Shown piece by piece: positions 1 through 9,774 of a DNA stretch of 14,208 nt; position 1 is the stretch's first letter; each line of letters opens with the position of its first letter. Below the pieces are notes generated by a model. That model saw only the letters and a list, made by a program, of their open reading frames with translations, ran no database searches and was not told the DNA's origin. The stretch spans positions 1 to 14,208 of the forward strand of contig JALUMP010000018.1 in assembly GCA_027039745.1 (NCBI GenBank), read 5' to 3'. The stretch comes from Candidatus Parcubacteria bacterium. Lineage in GTDB: Bacteria; Patescibacteriota; Minisyncoccia; Phycocordibacterales; GCA-2747955. The position numbers and the translations under genes are program-made.

Positions 1-120
1 ATCAAAAAAGTAGAATATCTTTTAAATCATAGACCACGAAAAAGATTAAACTACTTAACACCACATCAGGTTTTTGTTGAGAAAAAAAATCCGTCTAAAG
101 TGTTGCACTTCAAAGGTTAA
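1..120 (+). mobile_element. IS30-family transposase, C-terminal fragment (cut by window edge)
   Basis: Frame 1 is open from the first base to a TAA at 118-120 and gives 39 residues. It contains LNHRPRKRLNYLTPHQVF, the C-terminal signature of IS30-type DDE transposases (typically NxRPRKxLxxxTPxEVF), and ends in LHFKG. These enzymes cut and join insertion-sequence ends. The catalytic residues and the other terminal repeat lie to the left of the window, so completeness cannot be judged. The right end of the element should lie at or just past the stop, close to the ridA promoter. Family assignment rests on this motif alone. Confidence 0.75.
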
Positions 121-135
121 TTTAAGTATTCTCTA

Positions 136-151
136 TGCTATTATTAAACTA
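136..151 (+). promoter_or_regulatory. Extended -10 promoter of ridA, probably leaderless
   Basis: TGCTATTAT at 136-144 is an extended -10 element (TG, one base, then TATTAT at 139-144). Six bases separate it from the ATG at 151, so transcription should start at or within a base or two of the start codon. There is no Shine-Dalgarno sequence and no convincing -35 box at 16-18 bp. It lies only 16 bp after the transposase stop, so it may sit in or beside the insertion-sequence end. Confidence 0.55.
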
Positions 152-519
152 TGAAAATTATTTACACAAAAAATGCACCAGAACCAGTAGGACCATATTC
201 ACAAGCAGTTGAAAATAATGGAACATATTATTTTTCTGGACAAATTGCCCTTAAAGAAGGAAAATTGCAGAATGAAAATATTGAAATAGAAACAAAACAA
301 GTTTTAAAAAATATTGAAGCTGTTTTAGGCGAGGCTAAATTAAAAAAAACAGATATTATGAAAGTAAGTATTTTTATGACGGATTTATCTGATTTTCAAA
401 AAGTAAATGAAATATACGAAAACTTTTTGAATGGGCACAAACCAGCCCGTGAAACTACTGGAATTCAAGCTCTTCCACTTGGAGCAAAGATTGAAATTTC
501 TTTAATTGCTAAAAAATAA
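151..519 (+). CDS. ridA: RidA family (YjgF/YER057c/UK114) enamine/imine deaminase
   Basis: This 122-aa protein has the usual length of the RidA family, small homotrimeric cytosolic proteins. Characterised members hydrolyse reactive 2-aminoacrylate and related enamines made by PLP enzymes such as threonine dehydratase. Visible hallmarks are PVGPYSQAV near residues 12-20, YYFSGQIAL at 26-34, and PARETTGIQALPLGAKIEI near 98-116. The last contains the conserved Arg that binds substrate carboxylate. The ATG at 151 gives the normal family N-terminus (IYTKNAPEPVGPYSQ). The gene sits between an IS30 remnant and a convergent gene, with its own extended -10 promoter. It contains no Trp and so says nothing about UGA. 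Family membership is secure; which subfamily and which substrate in this organism are not known. Confidence 0.93.
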   Translation: MKIIYTKNAPEPVGPYSQAVENNGTYYFSGQIALKEGKLQNENIEIETKQVLKNIEAVLGEAKLKKTDIMKVSIFMTDLSDFQKVNEIYENFLNGHKPARETTGIQALPLGAKIEISLIAKK

Positions 520-521
520 TT

Positions 522-567
522 GAAAATATACAAAAAACACCTTATGGTTTTTTTTGTATATCTTTTC
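522..567. terminator. Bidirectional hairpin between convergent genes
   Basis: An imperfect inverted repeat pairs 522-541 with 546-567 around a TTAT loop. The core is ACC/GGT, followed by an A6/T6 tract and then GTATA/TATAC. The stem is AU-rich and carries its own T8 run at 548-555. It lies between ridA and the convergent 183-aa gene and could end both transcripts. It overlaps the last codons of the minus-strand gene when UGA is read as Trp. It is weaker than the rpoC and topA terminators. Confidence 0.5.
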
Positions 568-1093
568 AAAAAATATGTCCTTTTATAAATTTTTTGTTAA
601 AAATATTGTTGGCATTTTTTTGAAAAAAATAATAATGAAGATGTGGAAAAGCGTGATTTATATCGTTAGGATAATTATCGTGCCCGTTTTTATCTAACTT
701 TAACGAATAAGTACATATTTTATTATTTAATACAAAAAGTTTATCTCTTCTATAACCCAGCTCTCGAATGTGACACATTAAAGGTTTAGCGTATTTTGAA
801 TCATAAGTAATTACTCCTAATAATACCGAAGAAAATAAAATGGCTTCTTCTTGACTTAAAGATTTTATATCAAATCTTATTTCATTTTTCTTTTCTACAA
901 CGAGTGACCCAGATTGATTTAAAAAAGTGTTAACTTTTTTTTGTTTTATTAAAGCTTCGTCTTTTTGATTAACTTTATGATACCTATTTTCATTACCGTT
1001 AATAATTCCAATTTCTTTTTTGATTTTTCTTTTAGCTTTATTTCTGTCTTTTTTAGAAAATACTAAATTGTGCTCTTTGTATTTTCTTCCCAT
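542..1093 (-). CDS. Hypothetical basic protein, unrecognised family
   Basis: With TGA at 566-568 read as Trp, the frame continues through KDIQKKP to a TAA at 542-544, giving 183 aa; the standard code would give 175. I do not recognise the family. The first 40 residues are very basic and charged (KKDRNKAKRKIKKE). The middle segment (about 70-120) looks like a compact mixed fold with EEAILFSSVLLGVITY. A His/aromatic-rich stretch, HAFPHLHYYFF, lies near residues 148-158. No signal peptide or membrane helix is evident. The ATG at 1091-1093 is supported by a TTGACA / extended -10 promoter ending six bases before it. It is convergent with ridA. Its composition matches the neighbours apart from the lysine-rich start. 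A nucleic-acid-binding role is possible from charge alone, but I assign no function. Confidence 0.6.
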
Positions 1094-1127
1094 CTTTCAA
1101 TTAAAACATTTCTATTAAATATGTCAA
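1094..1127 (-). promoter_or_regulatory. Promoter of the 183-aa gene (TTGACA, extended -10, near-leaderless)
   Basis: On the minus strand, TTGACA (1122-1127) is followed after 16 bp by TTTAAT (1100-1105). The extended-TG motif, TGT, lies at 1106-1108. Six bases then lead to the ATG. This is the only leaderless-type promoter here that also has a perfect -35 hexamer. Confidence 0.6.
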
Positions 1128-1133
1128 GAAAAA

Positions 1134-2564
1134 TTATTGCCCATATAAATTATCGACTAACTTTTGTTTATCTTCAATAGCTTTTGCTTTCTCTTCAGCT
1201 ACTTGTTGCAAATCTAAAGACCAATAAAAATCTGTTTTTTTATCTTTAAAATATAAATACCTCTCTTCTGGGTCAAGTGCCATATCAACTATATCAAATA
1301 CTTCTTTGTCATCTTTTGGATTAAATAACTCTATAATTTCTCCAGAATCAGTATCTAAAACAACAATTTTATCAGAAAAATATTTTTTACCTTTGTATCA
1401 ATTATCAGGCTGAAAGTCTCCTACATAACTAGGCTCGGCACAATATGCATAAATATTATCTCTTGATCACACACATTTGTCTGTAAATGTCCTTAATGCA
1501 AATAAATGAGTCTTTCTTTCTTTGCCTTCTATACTAATCAATCTGAAATGTTTATTTTTATAACCAGAATATAGAATTTTTGAAAAATCACTATCTGGTA
1601 ATGCATTTCCTGCCATTATAGGATAATTAATTTTACTAAAATAGTTTTTATTTTTTAAATCCAATACAAACGATAGAGTCTCTGTATTATATGCTGGCAT
1701 AGTAGTAAATAAAATTTTATTTTTATTTGGTCAATAGAAATTTCATTCTTTTAATGGTGATTTAAAAACTTGCTTTACTCCTGAATTTTTACTATCAGAA
1801 ATAAATCCAACAGAACCAACATAATTATCTTTTAGATAAAATACCTGTTTTGTTTGTTTGTTTAATGTTAAATTCAAAATATTATCTGGAAAAAAGATTC
1901 CTCTAAAATCTTTTAAAACTAACTTTTGTCCTTCTTCTAAAGTATTTTTCTGTAATTCTGTAGGTTCTTTGTCTGTTAATTGAACAGAATATGTTTTTAA
2001 AATATTCTTATCATTAAGATATCTTATTATGTAATTGTCTTTATCAAAAAAATGAACAGATCTTATTTTTGGAATAGTTACATTAGCAATACGTTCTTGT
2101 TTTAGAGAAAAATTATATTTTCTATATACATGATTATTTTTTGTAAGAATATATCGTATCTCTCAATATTTTTCATCTTCTTTTAGTTTCTTGTCTTTAT
2201 CAAAATCTTTATTAATGTCAAAAATTTCAGTTTTAGAAAGAGGTTCAATAATTAAACCAGCAGTGGGAACGTTTGTTAATTGTCTAAGAGTCGGCATCTT
2301 AAAAACCAACTCATCTTCTTTTTGTTTTTCTAATTCTTTAATTTTTCTATCATCTACCTTAGTTGGAGTTTTATCCCCAAAAAAAGCATTTTTAATTTTA
2401 TTAAAAGGTAAAGCAGATAATATACTAGCATTCGAAGTAGAATCTTCTTGTTTGTCTTTTACATCTTTTGTTCCACTAGGATCATAAAAATAATAAAACA
2501 AAAAAACAAAAAATATAACAAAAAATATAATTAAAATAATTTTTACAACTGCAGATGTTTTCAT
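1134..2564 (-). CDS. Membrane-anchored beta-propeller-like surface protein, 476 aa
   Basis: Reading five TGA codons as Trp (residues 134, 274, 278, 366, 389) gives one open frame of 476 aa ending in TAA; only one Trp uses TGG. Residues 6-27 form one hydrophobic helix after a short basic start, so the protein is probably anchored N-in with its bulk outside. A charged linker (about 28-110) precedes a domain rich in short beta-strand repeats. Blade-like motifs include KEWNFYWPNKNKILFTT, KCVWSRDNIYAYCAEP and ALDPEERYLYF, resembling TolB/WD40-like blades (WSPDGxxIxF). The Cys pair near CVWSR and YCAEP, with DNWYKG after it, resembles a conserved Parcubacterial surface protein I recall, in which those Trp positions are kept. 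A 164-bp gap separates it from rpoC. No enzymatic residues are visible; a binding or scaffold role is inference. Confidence 0.72.
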
Positions 2565-2580
2565 TAAAAAAATTATAACA
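2565..2580 (-). promoter_or_regulatory. Extended -10 promoter of the propeller gene, leaderless
   Basis: On the minus strand TGTTATAAT (2572-2580, with a consensus TATAAT at 2572-2577) is followed by seven bases and the ATG at 2564. The expected transcription start coincides with the start codon. No Shine-Dalgarno sequence is present. A poor -35 match (TTCCAA) lies at 2595-2600. Confidence 0.65.
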
Positions 2581-2675
2581 TATTGAGGTAAGAGTTGGAA
2601 ATATAAATGAAGTATAAAATTTATATTTTTATAATAGATAAATATAAACTAAAAAGATAAAAAAGTTTATTTAAT

Positions 2676-2705
2676 AAAAAAATACTCATCTCTGAGTATT
2701 TTTTT
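2676..2705 (-). terminator. Intrinsic terminator of rpoBC
   Basis: A perfect hairpin lies 24 bp past the rpoC stop. TACTCA (2683-2688) pairs with TGAGTA (2693-2698) around a 4-nt loop, extended by an A7/T7 pair (2676-2682 with 2699-2705). On the minus strand the stem runs straight into a T-tract. The symmetry would also stop transcription from the other side. Confidence 0.85.
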
Positions 2706-2728
2706 ATCTTTTTTATAATATTGAAGAA

Positions 2729-5700
2729 TTAGTCGATACTGTCTTCATCTTTTTCTTCATTTTTTGCCAAGATTTCTTTTTGAGTTTCTACCATCATCTC
2801 ATATTTTCTAGAACCAGGATAATTTGTTCCAGCAGGAATTAAATCACCAATAATGACTTTCTCTTTTAATCCTTTTAGTGGGTCAACAACCCCCCTAAGA
2901 GCTGAATTAATTAAAACTTTAACGGTATGTTGGAAAGATGCAGCTGATAATCAAGATTTTCTTGATAATGAAACATTTGATATCCCAAATACAAGTAGCC
3001 TTGCTTCTACTGGTTTTTTCCCTTCTTTAATTAATTCTTTATTTACGCTTTCTAATTCTGCATTTTCTACAATATCTTCTGTGATAAATTTAGAATCTCC
3101 AGGATCAATAATTTTACTTCTTGAAAACATTTGTCTAATAATTACCTCAATATGCTTTCTGGCCACAGAAGACCCTTGAAGCTCATAAATTTTTACAGTT
3201 TCAGAAATAATATATTCCTGAGTTTTTTCTCTTCCTGCAAATTTTAACATCTCCTCAAGATTAGCATGTCCATCTGTAATCAATTGTCCAGCTTGAACCT
3301 TCTGCCCTTCTTCTATATTAAGAGTTCTTTGAAACGGAATAGTGTAAACTTGTTCCTTCTTTGTTCCCTCGTCTAAAAGAACGGTTACTTTTGTCTTTTT
3401 TCCTTCTGTATCTATTTTAAAGACTTCTCCAGATTTCTTGATAGTAACACCTTGGGCTTTTGGTTTTCTTCTTTCAAAAATCTCTTCAACTCTAGGTAAC
3501 CCCATAGTAATATCTCCCTGTCTTGAAGCTGCTCCTGCAGAGTGAAATGTTCTCATGGTTAGCTGTGTTCCAGGTTCACCGATTGCTTGTGCAGCGATTG
3601 TTCCGACTGTTTCTCCAAGGTCTACAACTTTATCTCCACCCATATCCATACCATAACATTTTTGACAAATACCATCTGCTAATTCACATGTCATAGGAGA
3701 CCTTACTTTTATCTCTTCAATACCTTGCTCATCTAAAGATTGAGCATCTAAAATTGAAAGGAAATGACCTTTTCTAAATAAAATCTCTCCTTTTTTATCT
3801 TTAATGGTTTCAGCAACATATCTTCCTTTTGCTGTTTTTGATAAAGGTAAAATAAATCCGTCTCCCTTTGAAGTTAAAACTATTGATTTATCAGTTTTAC
3901 AGTCATCAGAAGTAATAATCACATCTTGTGCCACATCAAAAAGCTTTCTTGTTAAATATCCAGCTTTTGCAGTATTTAATGCAGTATCGGCCAAACCTTT
4001 TCTCGAACCATGAGTTGTAATAAAGTACTCTATAGAATCCAGACCTTCTTTGATAGAAGATTTAACAGGATATTCAATTGCCTCATTTAAAACGTTGGAA
4101 ACAATTCCCTTCATACCAATCATTGTAGAAAGGTTTCCTTTTGTTCCACGAGCTCCTGACTCTGTCATATCATAGACAGAAGAATCTTTTTTCATATCTT
4201 CTCCTATCAACTCATCAATAGCCTCTTTTGTTGTAAACCAATATTCTACATTTTTTCTCTTTCTTTCGTTTTCTGTAATTAATCCTTCGTTATAAGCTTT
4301 TCAGGTTTTCTTAACTTTTTCTGTTGTTTTTGCAATAATTTCAGGTTTTTTTGCTGGAACCACTAAATCGTCACTAGACCAAGTTGTCCCTGACTTTGTA
4401 GCATATTTGAAACCAAAATTTTTGATATCATCTAAAATTCTAGCTATATTTTCAATACCATATCTTGCGATCAAATCAGATTCTAATATAGAAACATGTT
4501 TTTTATCCATCATCTTATTTAGAAAAGGATAATCTGCCGGTAAAATACTATTGAATAATAATCTCCCAACAGAAGATTCAAAGATTTTAGCTTCATAACG
4601 ATTATATTTTTTGGTTGCAGTTCCTAAAATTTTTATTTTGGCTCTAAAATCAATTATTCCAAAGTCTCACGCATTAATAGCATCATTAGGAGAATCAAAA
4701 ACTTTACCTTCACCTTTTGCTCCTTCAATAATCTTAGTTGCTCAATATGTCCCTAAAATGATATCTAATTTTGAATTAATAATAAGTTCATTGTTCCCTG
4801 GTTTAAGAACATTCCTTCTTGCTGACATTATCATCTCTGCTTCTTTTTGAGCTTCAACTGAAATTGGAAGATGAACAGACATAGTATCTCCATCAAAATC
4901 AGCATTAAAACCTGCACACACTAATGGATGCAGCCTAATTGCCAACCCTTCTGTTAATACTGGTTTGAATGATAAAATACCAAGTTTGTGTAAAGTTGGT
5001 GCACGGTTTAAAAGAACATATTTATTTTGAATAGATTCTTCTAAAAATTGTCATACTACTTCTTCTGAATCATCTATTAATTTATTTGCTGATTTTATAT
5101 TATGAGCAATTTCTGAACGAATTAATTTAGAAATAACAAATGGTCGAAATAATTCCATCACCATTGATTTTGGAACACCGACCTCATCAATTTTAAGTTC
5201 AGGACCAACAACAATAACAGAACGTCCTGAATAATCTACACGTTTCCCAAGTAAATTTTGCCTAAATACGCCTTGTTTCCCTTTTATCTTGTCTGTTAAA
5301 GATTTTAAAGGTCGTTTTTGAGCAGCAGACATAACAGCAGATGCTGTTGAACGTCTCATTGAATTATCAATCAAAGAATCAACAGCCTCTTGCAAAATTC
5401 TTTTCTCGTTTCTCAGAATAACATCTGGTGCATCAATATCCATTAACTTTTTCAAACGATTATTTCGGTTAATAACTCTTCTATACAAATCATTTTCATC
5501 TGATGAAGCAAAACGCCCTCCCCCTAAAGCAACAATTGGTCGTAAAGCTGGAGGTATGACAGGAATCCTTTTAAAAAACATTCACTCTGGTCTTTCTTTT
5601 GCCTGACTTATAGCTTTGACAAGGGCTAACCTTTTTCTTAATCTATCTTGTTTCACTGCTGGAGCATTTTCGAGATCTTTTTCAATTGTTTTTTGAAGCT

Positions 5701-6385
5701 TTTTTAAATCAACAGCCAACATCATTTTATAAATAGCTTCCGCTCCAATTTCTGTTGTGTATAAGTCTTTAAATTTTACGCTAAACTCTTGATGTTGTAA
5801 CTCATCCAAAACAACTCCTACAACAATCGAGTTAAGATTATTTTTTACCTCTTTAAAAATTGTTTTTAGTTTATCTATTACTTCTTCATCTTCAACAGAT
5901 TTTACTTTTTGTTTATATTCATTTTCAATAGCTTCTAATATCTCTTTCTTCTTTTTCTCATCTACTGTTGTTACTAAATATCCTGTATAGTAAACCACTC
6001 TTTCTAAATCGGTTGGAGCAATGTCTAAAATCAAAGACATCCTTGACGGAACAGATCTTAAATATCAAATATGAGCAATAGGTGTTGCAAGCTCAATATG
6101 ACCCATTCTTCTTCTTCTTGAAACAGATTTTATAAGTTCTACACCACATTTTTCACACGTAATACCTTTGTATCTAATTCCTTTGTATTTTCCACAATAA
6201 CACTCATAATCTTTTGTTGGACCAAATATTTTTTCATCAAATAACCCCCCCCTTTCAGATCTTTGAGTTCTATAATTAATGGTTTCTGCCTTTTCTACTT
6301 CACCAGAAGACCATTCTAAGATTTTTTCTGGACTAGCAAGACGAATTCCTAACCAGTCAAATTTTTCTATTTGTAGTTCTTTCAT
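2729..6385 (-). CDS. rpoC: DNA-directed RNA polymerase subunit beta' (seven UGA-Trp codons)
   Basis: This is the catalytic beta' subunit of RNA polymerase, 1218 aa, with no large lineage-specific insertion (E. coli has 1407). The N-terminal zinc site has Cys 62, 64, 77 and 80. The catalytic NADFDGD lies at 494-500 with Asp 496, 498 and 500 holding Mg2+. The second zinc site uses Cys 829, 900, 907 and 910. The trigger loop TMRTFHSAGAA starts near 943. Seven in-frame TGA codons fall at residues 107, 268, 445, 548, 573, 695 and 1145. Several match known Trp positions: HI-W-YL (HIWFL in E. coli), RPE-W-M (identical in E. coli), EEVV-W (EEAVVW), and S-W-LSAASFQ (SWLSAASFQ in Actinobacteria). Four other Trp use TGG. 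It starts 11 bp after rpoB without a clear ribosome-binding site and ends in TAA. No frameshift is needed, so it is intact. Confidence 0.97.
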
Positions 6386-6396
6386 AATGATTTTAA

Positions 6397-9300
6397 TTAT
6401 TTATTTTCGTTATCTTTATTTGTTCCAAAGAATACATCTAATGATAGCCCCCTAAGAATACTTATCATCACAGAAAATGATTCTGGTGTGTTTGGTAAAA
6501 TAAAGTTTTTCCCCTTAATAATAGAATCATACATCGCAGACCTACCTAATATATCATCTGACTTAACAGTTAATACTTCTCGCAATGTATATGCCGCTCC
6601 ATGTCCCAATAGAGCCCAAACTTCCATCTCTCCAAATCTTTGACCACCACCTTGTGATTTTCCGCCAAGTGGTTGTTGATTGATTAAAGAATAAGGACCA
6701 ACAGACCGAACATGGAATTTTTCTTCAACAATATGGTGAAGTTTCAAGATATACATATATCCTACTGTAATATCTCTATCAAAATATTCACCTGTTTTTC
6801 CATCAATTAATTTTAACATTCCATTTTCTGGGAAACCTGCTTTTTTTAATTCACCAGAAATCTCCTCATTAGTTGGACCGACAAAAGAAGGACATATTGC
6901 TTGATAACCGAGTTCGTTTGCAGCAAGACCCATATGAACTTCTAAAATTTGCCCTAAATTCATACGAGATGGAACCCCTAATGGAGATAATATAATATCA
7001 ACTTGTCTTCCGTCTTCTGTATATGGCATATCTTCCTCTGGTAAAACCATTGAAACTACCCCCTTGTTCCCGTGTCGTCCAGAAAGCTTGTCTCCAACTT
7101 TGATATTTCTTAATTCTGCAACTTGAATATATATCTTTTTTATAACTCCGGTTTCATTTATTTCTCCTTTTTCTCTATCAAAGATTTGAATACCAACCAC
7201 TCTTCCTTTCTCTCCAGCAGACATTCTTAAAGATGTATCTTTTACATCTTTAGCTTTTTCTCCAAAAATTGATCTCAATAATCTTTCTTCTGGTGAAAGT
7301 TGAATTTCTCCTTTTGGTGACACTTTACCAACTAAAATATCTCCTTTTTCTACTTCTGCTCCTACTCGTATAATACCTTCTTCATCAAGATTTTTTAATT
7401 TTTCTTCGGAAACATTTGGAATATCATGAGTTGTTTGTTCTGGTCCTAACTTTGTTTCTCTAACATCTACATGATATTCTTTAATATAGATATTAGTAAA
7501 TCTATGTTGCTTAGCTAATCTTTCGGATACAATAATAGCATCCTCATAATTTGCCCCATAAAATGACATAAAAGCAACTAAAATATTTTGTCCAACAGCA
7601 ATTTGACCATTATCTGATGAAGTAGTATCAGCTAGTAAATCTCCTTTTTTTACTTTTTGACCATTTGAAACAATTGGCCTTTGGTGAAAAACGGTAGGAG
7701 AGTTTGTTCTATTGAAATTAATTAAGTTGTAAACTCTTTTTTTTCTTGCCCCTTCTTTAATTTCAATTTTCTTTCCATCGACATAGACCACTTCTCCATC
7801 TTCTTTAGCATAAAGTAATCTACCTGTATGTCTCACAACATCTTTTTCTATACCTGTTGCAACTAATGGAGCATCTGGAATAATAGATGCGACTGCTTGC
7901 TTCTGCATGTTCGTACCCATTAATGCCCTGTTTGATTCATCGTGATTTGCAAAAGGAATCAAAGCTGTTGCGGCAGAAAATAGTTGATGATGGGAAACAT
8001 CTATATAATCAACTTTATCAACACTAACCATGTGAGGTTCACCATTAACCCTAGCTTCTATTTTAGAACCAATTATTTTATTATTTTTATCTAATTTTGT
8101 TCCAGAATGAGCAATTATTTTATCTTCTTCTTCGTAAGCCCCCAAATATTTTATTTCTTTAGTGACTTTTCCTTTTTTGACTACAGCGTATGGAGTTTCT
8201 ATGATTCCATATTTATTTACTCGTGAAAAAACAGAAAGTCTCAAGATTAAACCAATATTTTGACCCTCTGGAGTATGAATAGGACATAATCTCCCATAAT
8301 GAGAAGGATGCACATCACGAACTTCAAAACCAGCCCTTTCTCTAACAAGCCCACCCGGACCTAATGCAGAGACAGTTCTCGCAGACTCAAGCTCAAACAG
8401 AATATTGTCTTGATCTATAAAGTTTGATAATGGATTGGTATTGAAAAATTCTGAAATTTTTGCTTGTATTGGTCGAGTATTGATAAAATATCCTAAGTCA
8501 ACAGATTTGGGATCTGCAATAGACATTTTGTCTTGAATATTTCTTCTCATCTGAATTAAACCAAGTCTAATTCTAGCTTCGATTTGTTCATTGAAAAATC
8601 TTATCCTTCTTGACCCTAAATGATCAATATCATCTGGTTTTGCACCATCTGTATCATTTAAAAGAACTATGTTTTCTATAATAATTACTAAATCTTCCAA
8701 AGACATTACTTGCTCTTTTTTTCCATACTTTTTAATCTCTTTCTTAGAAAATCTTGAATTAAATCTCAATCTACCAATTTCTGATAAATCATATCTTTCT
8801 TTTGAAAAAATAGAATCTATATGATCACGTGCATAATCAGAAGCTACCATTTCTCCATCTCTTAATCTCTTATATACCTCAATGTAAGATTCTTCTAAAC
8901 TTAACGCAGAATCTTTTTTCAAAGTATTTTTAATATATTCTTGAGCTTTATCAGAAAATAGTTTTAAAATCTTTTCGTCGTTATCATGTTTTGCAATCAC
9001 TCTCAATAATGAGGTAATCGGTAATTTTCTTTTTCTATCTATCTTAACAGAGATTAAATCTTTTGGTTCTGACTCAATTTCCATCCATGCCCCTCTTGCT
9101 GGAATTATTTTTGCTCCGAATCTTTCTTCTTTTTTTGAATTTGTTAAAGTAAAAAATATTCCAAAAGAACGTGCAAGTTGTGGCACGATTACTCTTTCTA
9201 CTCCATTTATAACAAAAGTGCCGTGACTTGTCATAACTGGAATATCAAACATAAAAACTTCTTGCGTTTGCTTATCTCCTGTTTGTTTGTTGATAAGATC

Positions 9301-9579
9301 GTATGTAACCTTTATTGTATCTTTCAGTGTCGTTTTTAAATTTCTAGCAGAAAATTCATCTAAATCTGATTTTTCTACTTTGAATGATTTAAAAACAATA
9401 TCAAATTTCTTTCCAGAATAATCTGATATTGTTCCAAATTCTTCAAACACCTTTTTTAAAGTTTTATCTAAAAAACGATCATAAGAATCTAACTGATGTT
9501 GCATCAAATTAGGTAAAGCCATCATAGATTCCCGATACCGTTCAAAAACTTTTCTATCTCTTTGTCCTACAGTTTTCAT
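6397..9579 (-). CDS. rpoB: DNA-directed RNA polymerase subunit beta
   Basis: The beta subunit of RNA polymerase is 1060 aa here, short for the family (E. coli 1342) and consistent with reduced CPR versions. Landmarks in order are the N-terminal NLMQHQLDSYDRFL, the lobe segment FGAKIIPARGAWMEIE, the fork region ALGPGGLVRERAGFEVRDVH, and CPIHTPEGQNIGLI. NRALMGTNMQKQAV, GRHGNKGVVS and the C-terminal GGKSQGGGQRFGEMEVWALL follow. In the rifampicin-binding segment the E. coli Gln513 and His526 positions are Asn386 and Ser399, and Arg529 is Thr402, while Asp516 and Ser531 are kept. Both Trp codons are TGG; no TGA occurs. AAGG eight bases before the ATG is a weak Shine-Dalgarno. Two tandem promoters lie upstream and rpoC is co-transcribed. 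No ribosomal protein genes adjoin it upstream, unlike the rplL-rpoB order of many bacteria. Confidence 0.98.
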   Translation of the reverse strand: MKTVGQRDRKVFERYRESMMALPNLMQHQLDSYDRFLDKTLKKVFEEFGTISDYSGKKFDIVFKSFKVEKSDLDEFSARNLKTTLKDTIKVTYDLINKQTGDKQTQEVFMFDIPVMTSHGTFVINGVERVIVPQLARSFGIFFTLTNSKKEERFGAKIIPARGAWMEIESEPKDLISVKIDRKRKLPITSLLRVIAKHDNDEKILKLFSDKAQEYIKNTLKKDSALSLEESYIEVYKRLRDGEMVASDYARDHIDSIFSKERYDLSEIGRLRFNSRFSKKEIKKYGKKEQVMSLEDLVIIIENIVLLNDTDGAKPDDIDHLGSRRIRFFNEQIEARIRLGLIQMRRNIQDKMSIADPKSVDLGYFINTRPIQAKISEFFNTNPLSNFIDQDNILFELESARTVSALGPGGLVRERAGFEVRDVHPSHYGRLCPIHTPEGQNIGLILRLSVFSRVNKYGIIETPYAVVKKGKVTKEIKYLGAYEEEDKIIAHSGTKLDKNNKIIGSKIEARVNGEPHMVSVDKVDYIDVSHHQLFSAATALIPFANHDESNRALMGTNMQKQAVASIIPDAPLVATGIEKDVVRHTGRLLYAKEDGEVVYVDGKKIEIKEGARKKRVYNLINFNRTNSPTVFHQRPIVSNGQKVKKGDLLADTTSSDNGQIAVGQNILVAFMSFYGANYEDAIIVSERLAKQHRFTNIYIKEYHVDVRETKLGPEQTTHDIPNVSEEKLKNLDEEGIIRVGAEVEKGDILVGKVSPKGEIQLSPEERLLRSIFGEKAKDVKDTSLRMSAGEKGRVVGIQIFDREKGEINETGVIKKIYIQVAELRNIKVGDKLSGRHGNKGVVSMVLPEEDMPYTEDGRQVDIILSPLGVPSRMNLGQILEVHMGLAANELGYQAICPSFVGPTNEEISGELKKAGFPENGMLKLIDGKTGEYFDRDITVGYMYILKLHHIVEEKFHVRSVGPYSLINQQPLGGKSQGGGQRFGEMEVWALLGHGAAYTLREVLTVKSDDILGRSAMYDSIIKGKNFILPNTPESFSVMISILRGLSLDVFFGTNKDNENK

Positions 9580-9675
9580 AAAAAATGCCTTGAAATGTTA
9601 AATTATTAATTGTTTTAAAAGAAAAAGCCACAAACTTCACATTTGGAAATTTGTAAGCATAAAATTTGATTTAAA

Positions 9676-9719
9676 ACGCGTGATTTCTCTCAAAACTCAA
9701 TCTTTTTCGAATCTCGCGT
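9676..9719 (-). promoter_or_regulatory. Hairpin or operator-like inverted repeat at the rpoB P2 start
   Basis: ACGCG-T-GATT (9676-9685) and AATC-T-CGCGT (9710-9719) form an inverted repeat of nine pairs with one central mismatch, around a 24-base gap. The right arm abuts the P2 -10 box (9720-9725). In RNA started at P1 it would fold as a leader hairpin. As DNA it could be an operator over the P2 start site. The GC-rich arms stand out in a very AT-rich interval. Confidence 0.4.
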
Positions 9720-9747
9720 ATTATATATGAAAATTAAATAAAAACAA
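9720..9747 (-). promoter_or_regulatory. rpoBC promoter P2
   Basis: On the minus strand TTGTTT (9742-9747), a 16-bp spacer and TATAAT (9720-9725) form a sigma-A-type promoter. The expected start near 9713 gives a leader of about 130 nt before rpoB. Confidence 0.6.
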
Positions 9748-9774
9748 GACTAAAAAAGGCAGTTTTACACAAGT

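Noticed and set aside
2191..2487. Plus-strand open frame of 98 codons
   Set aside because: It lies antisense to the propeller gene and has no promoter, no ribosome-binding site and no recognisable domain. It is a shadow of the real frame.
2951..6067. UGA read as glycine (Gracilibacteria/Absconditabacteria code)
   Set aside because: The TGA positions in RpoC and TopA match conserved Trp, such as HI-W, RPE-W-M and EAIA-W-H, where Gly does not occur in the family.
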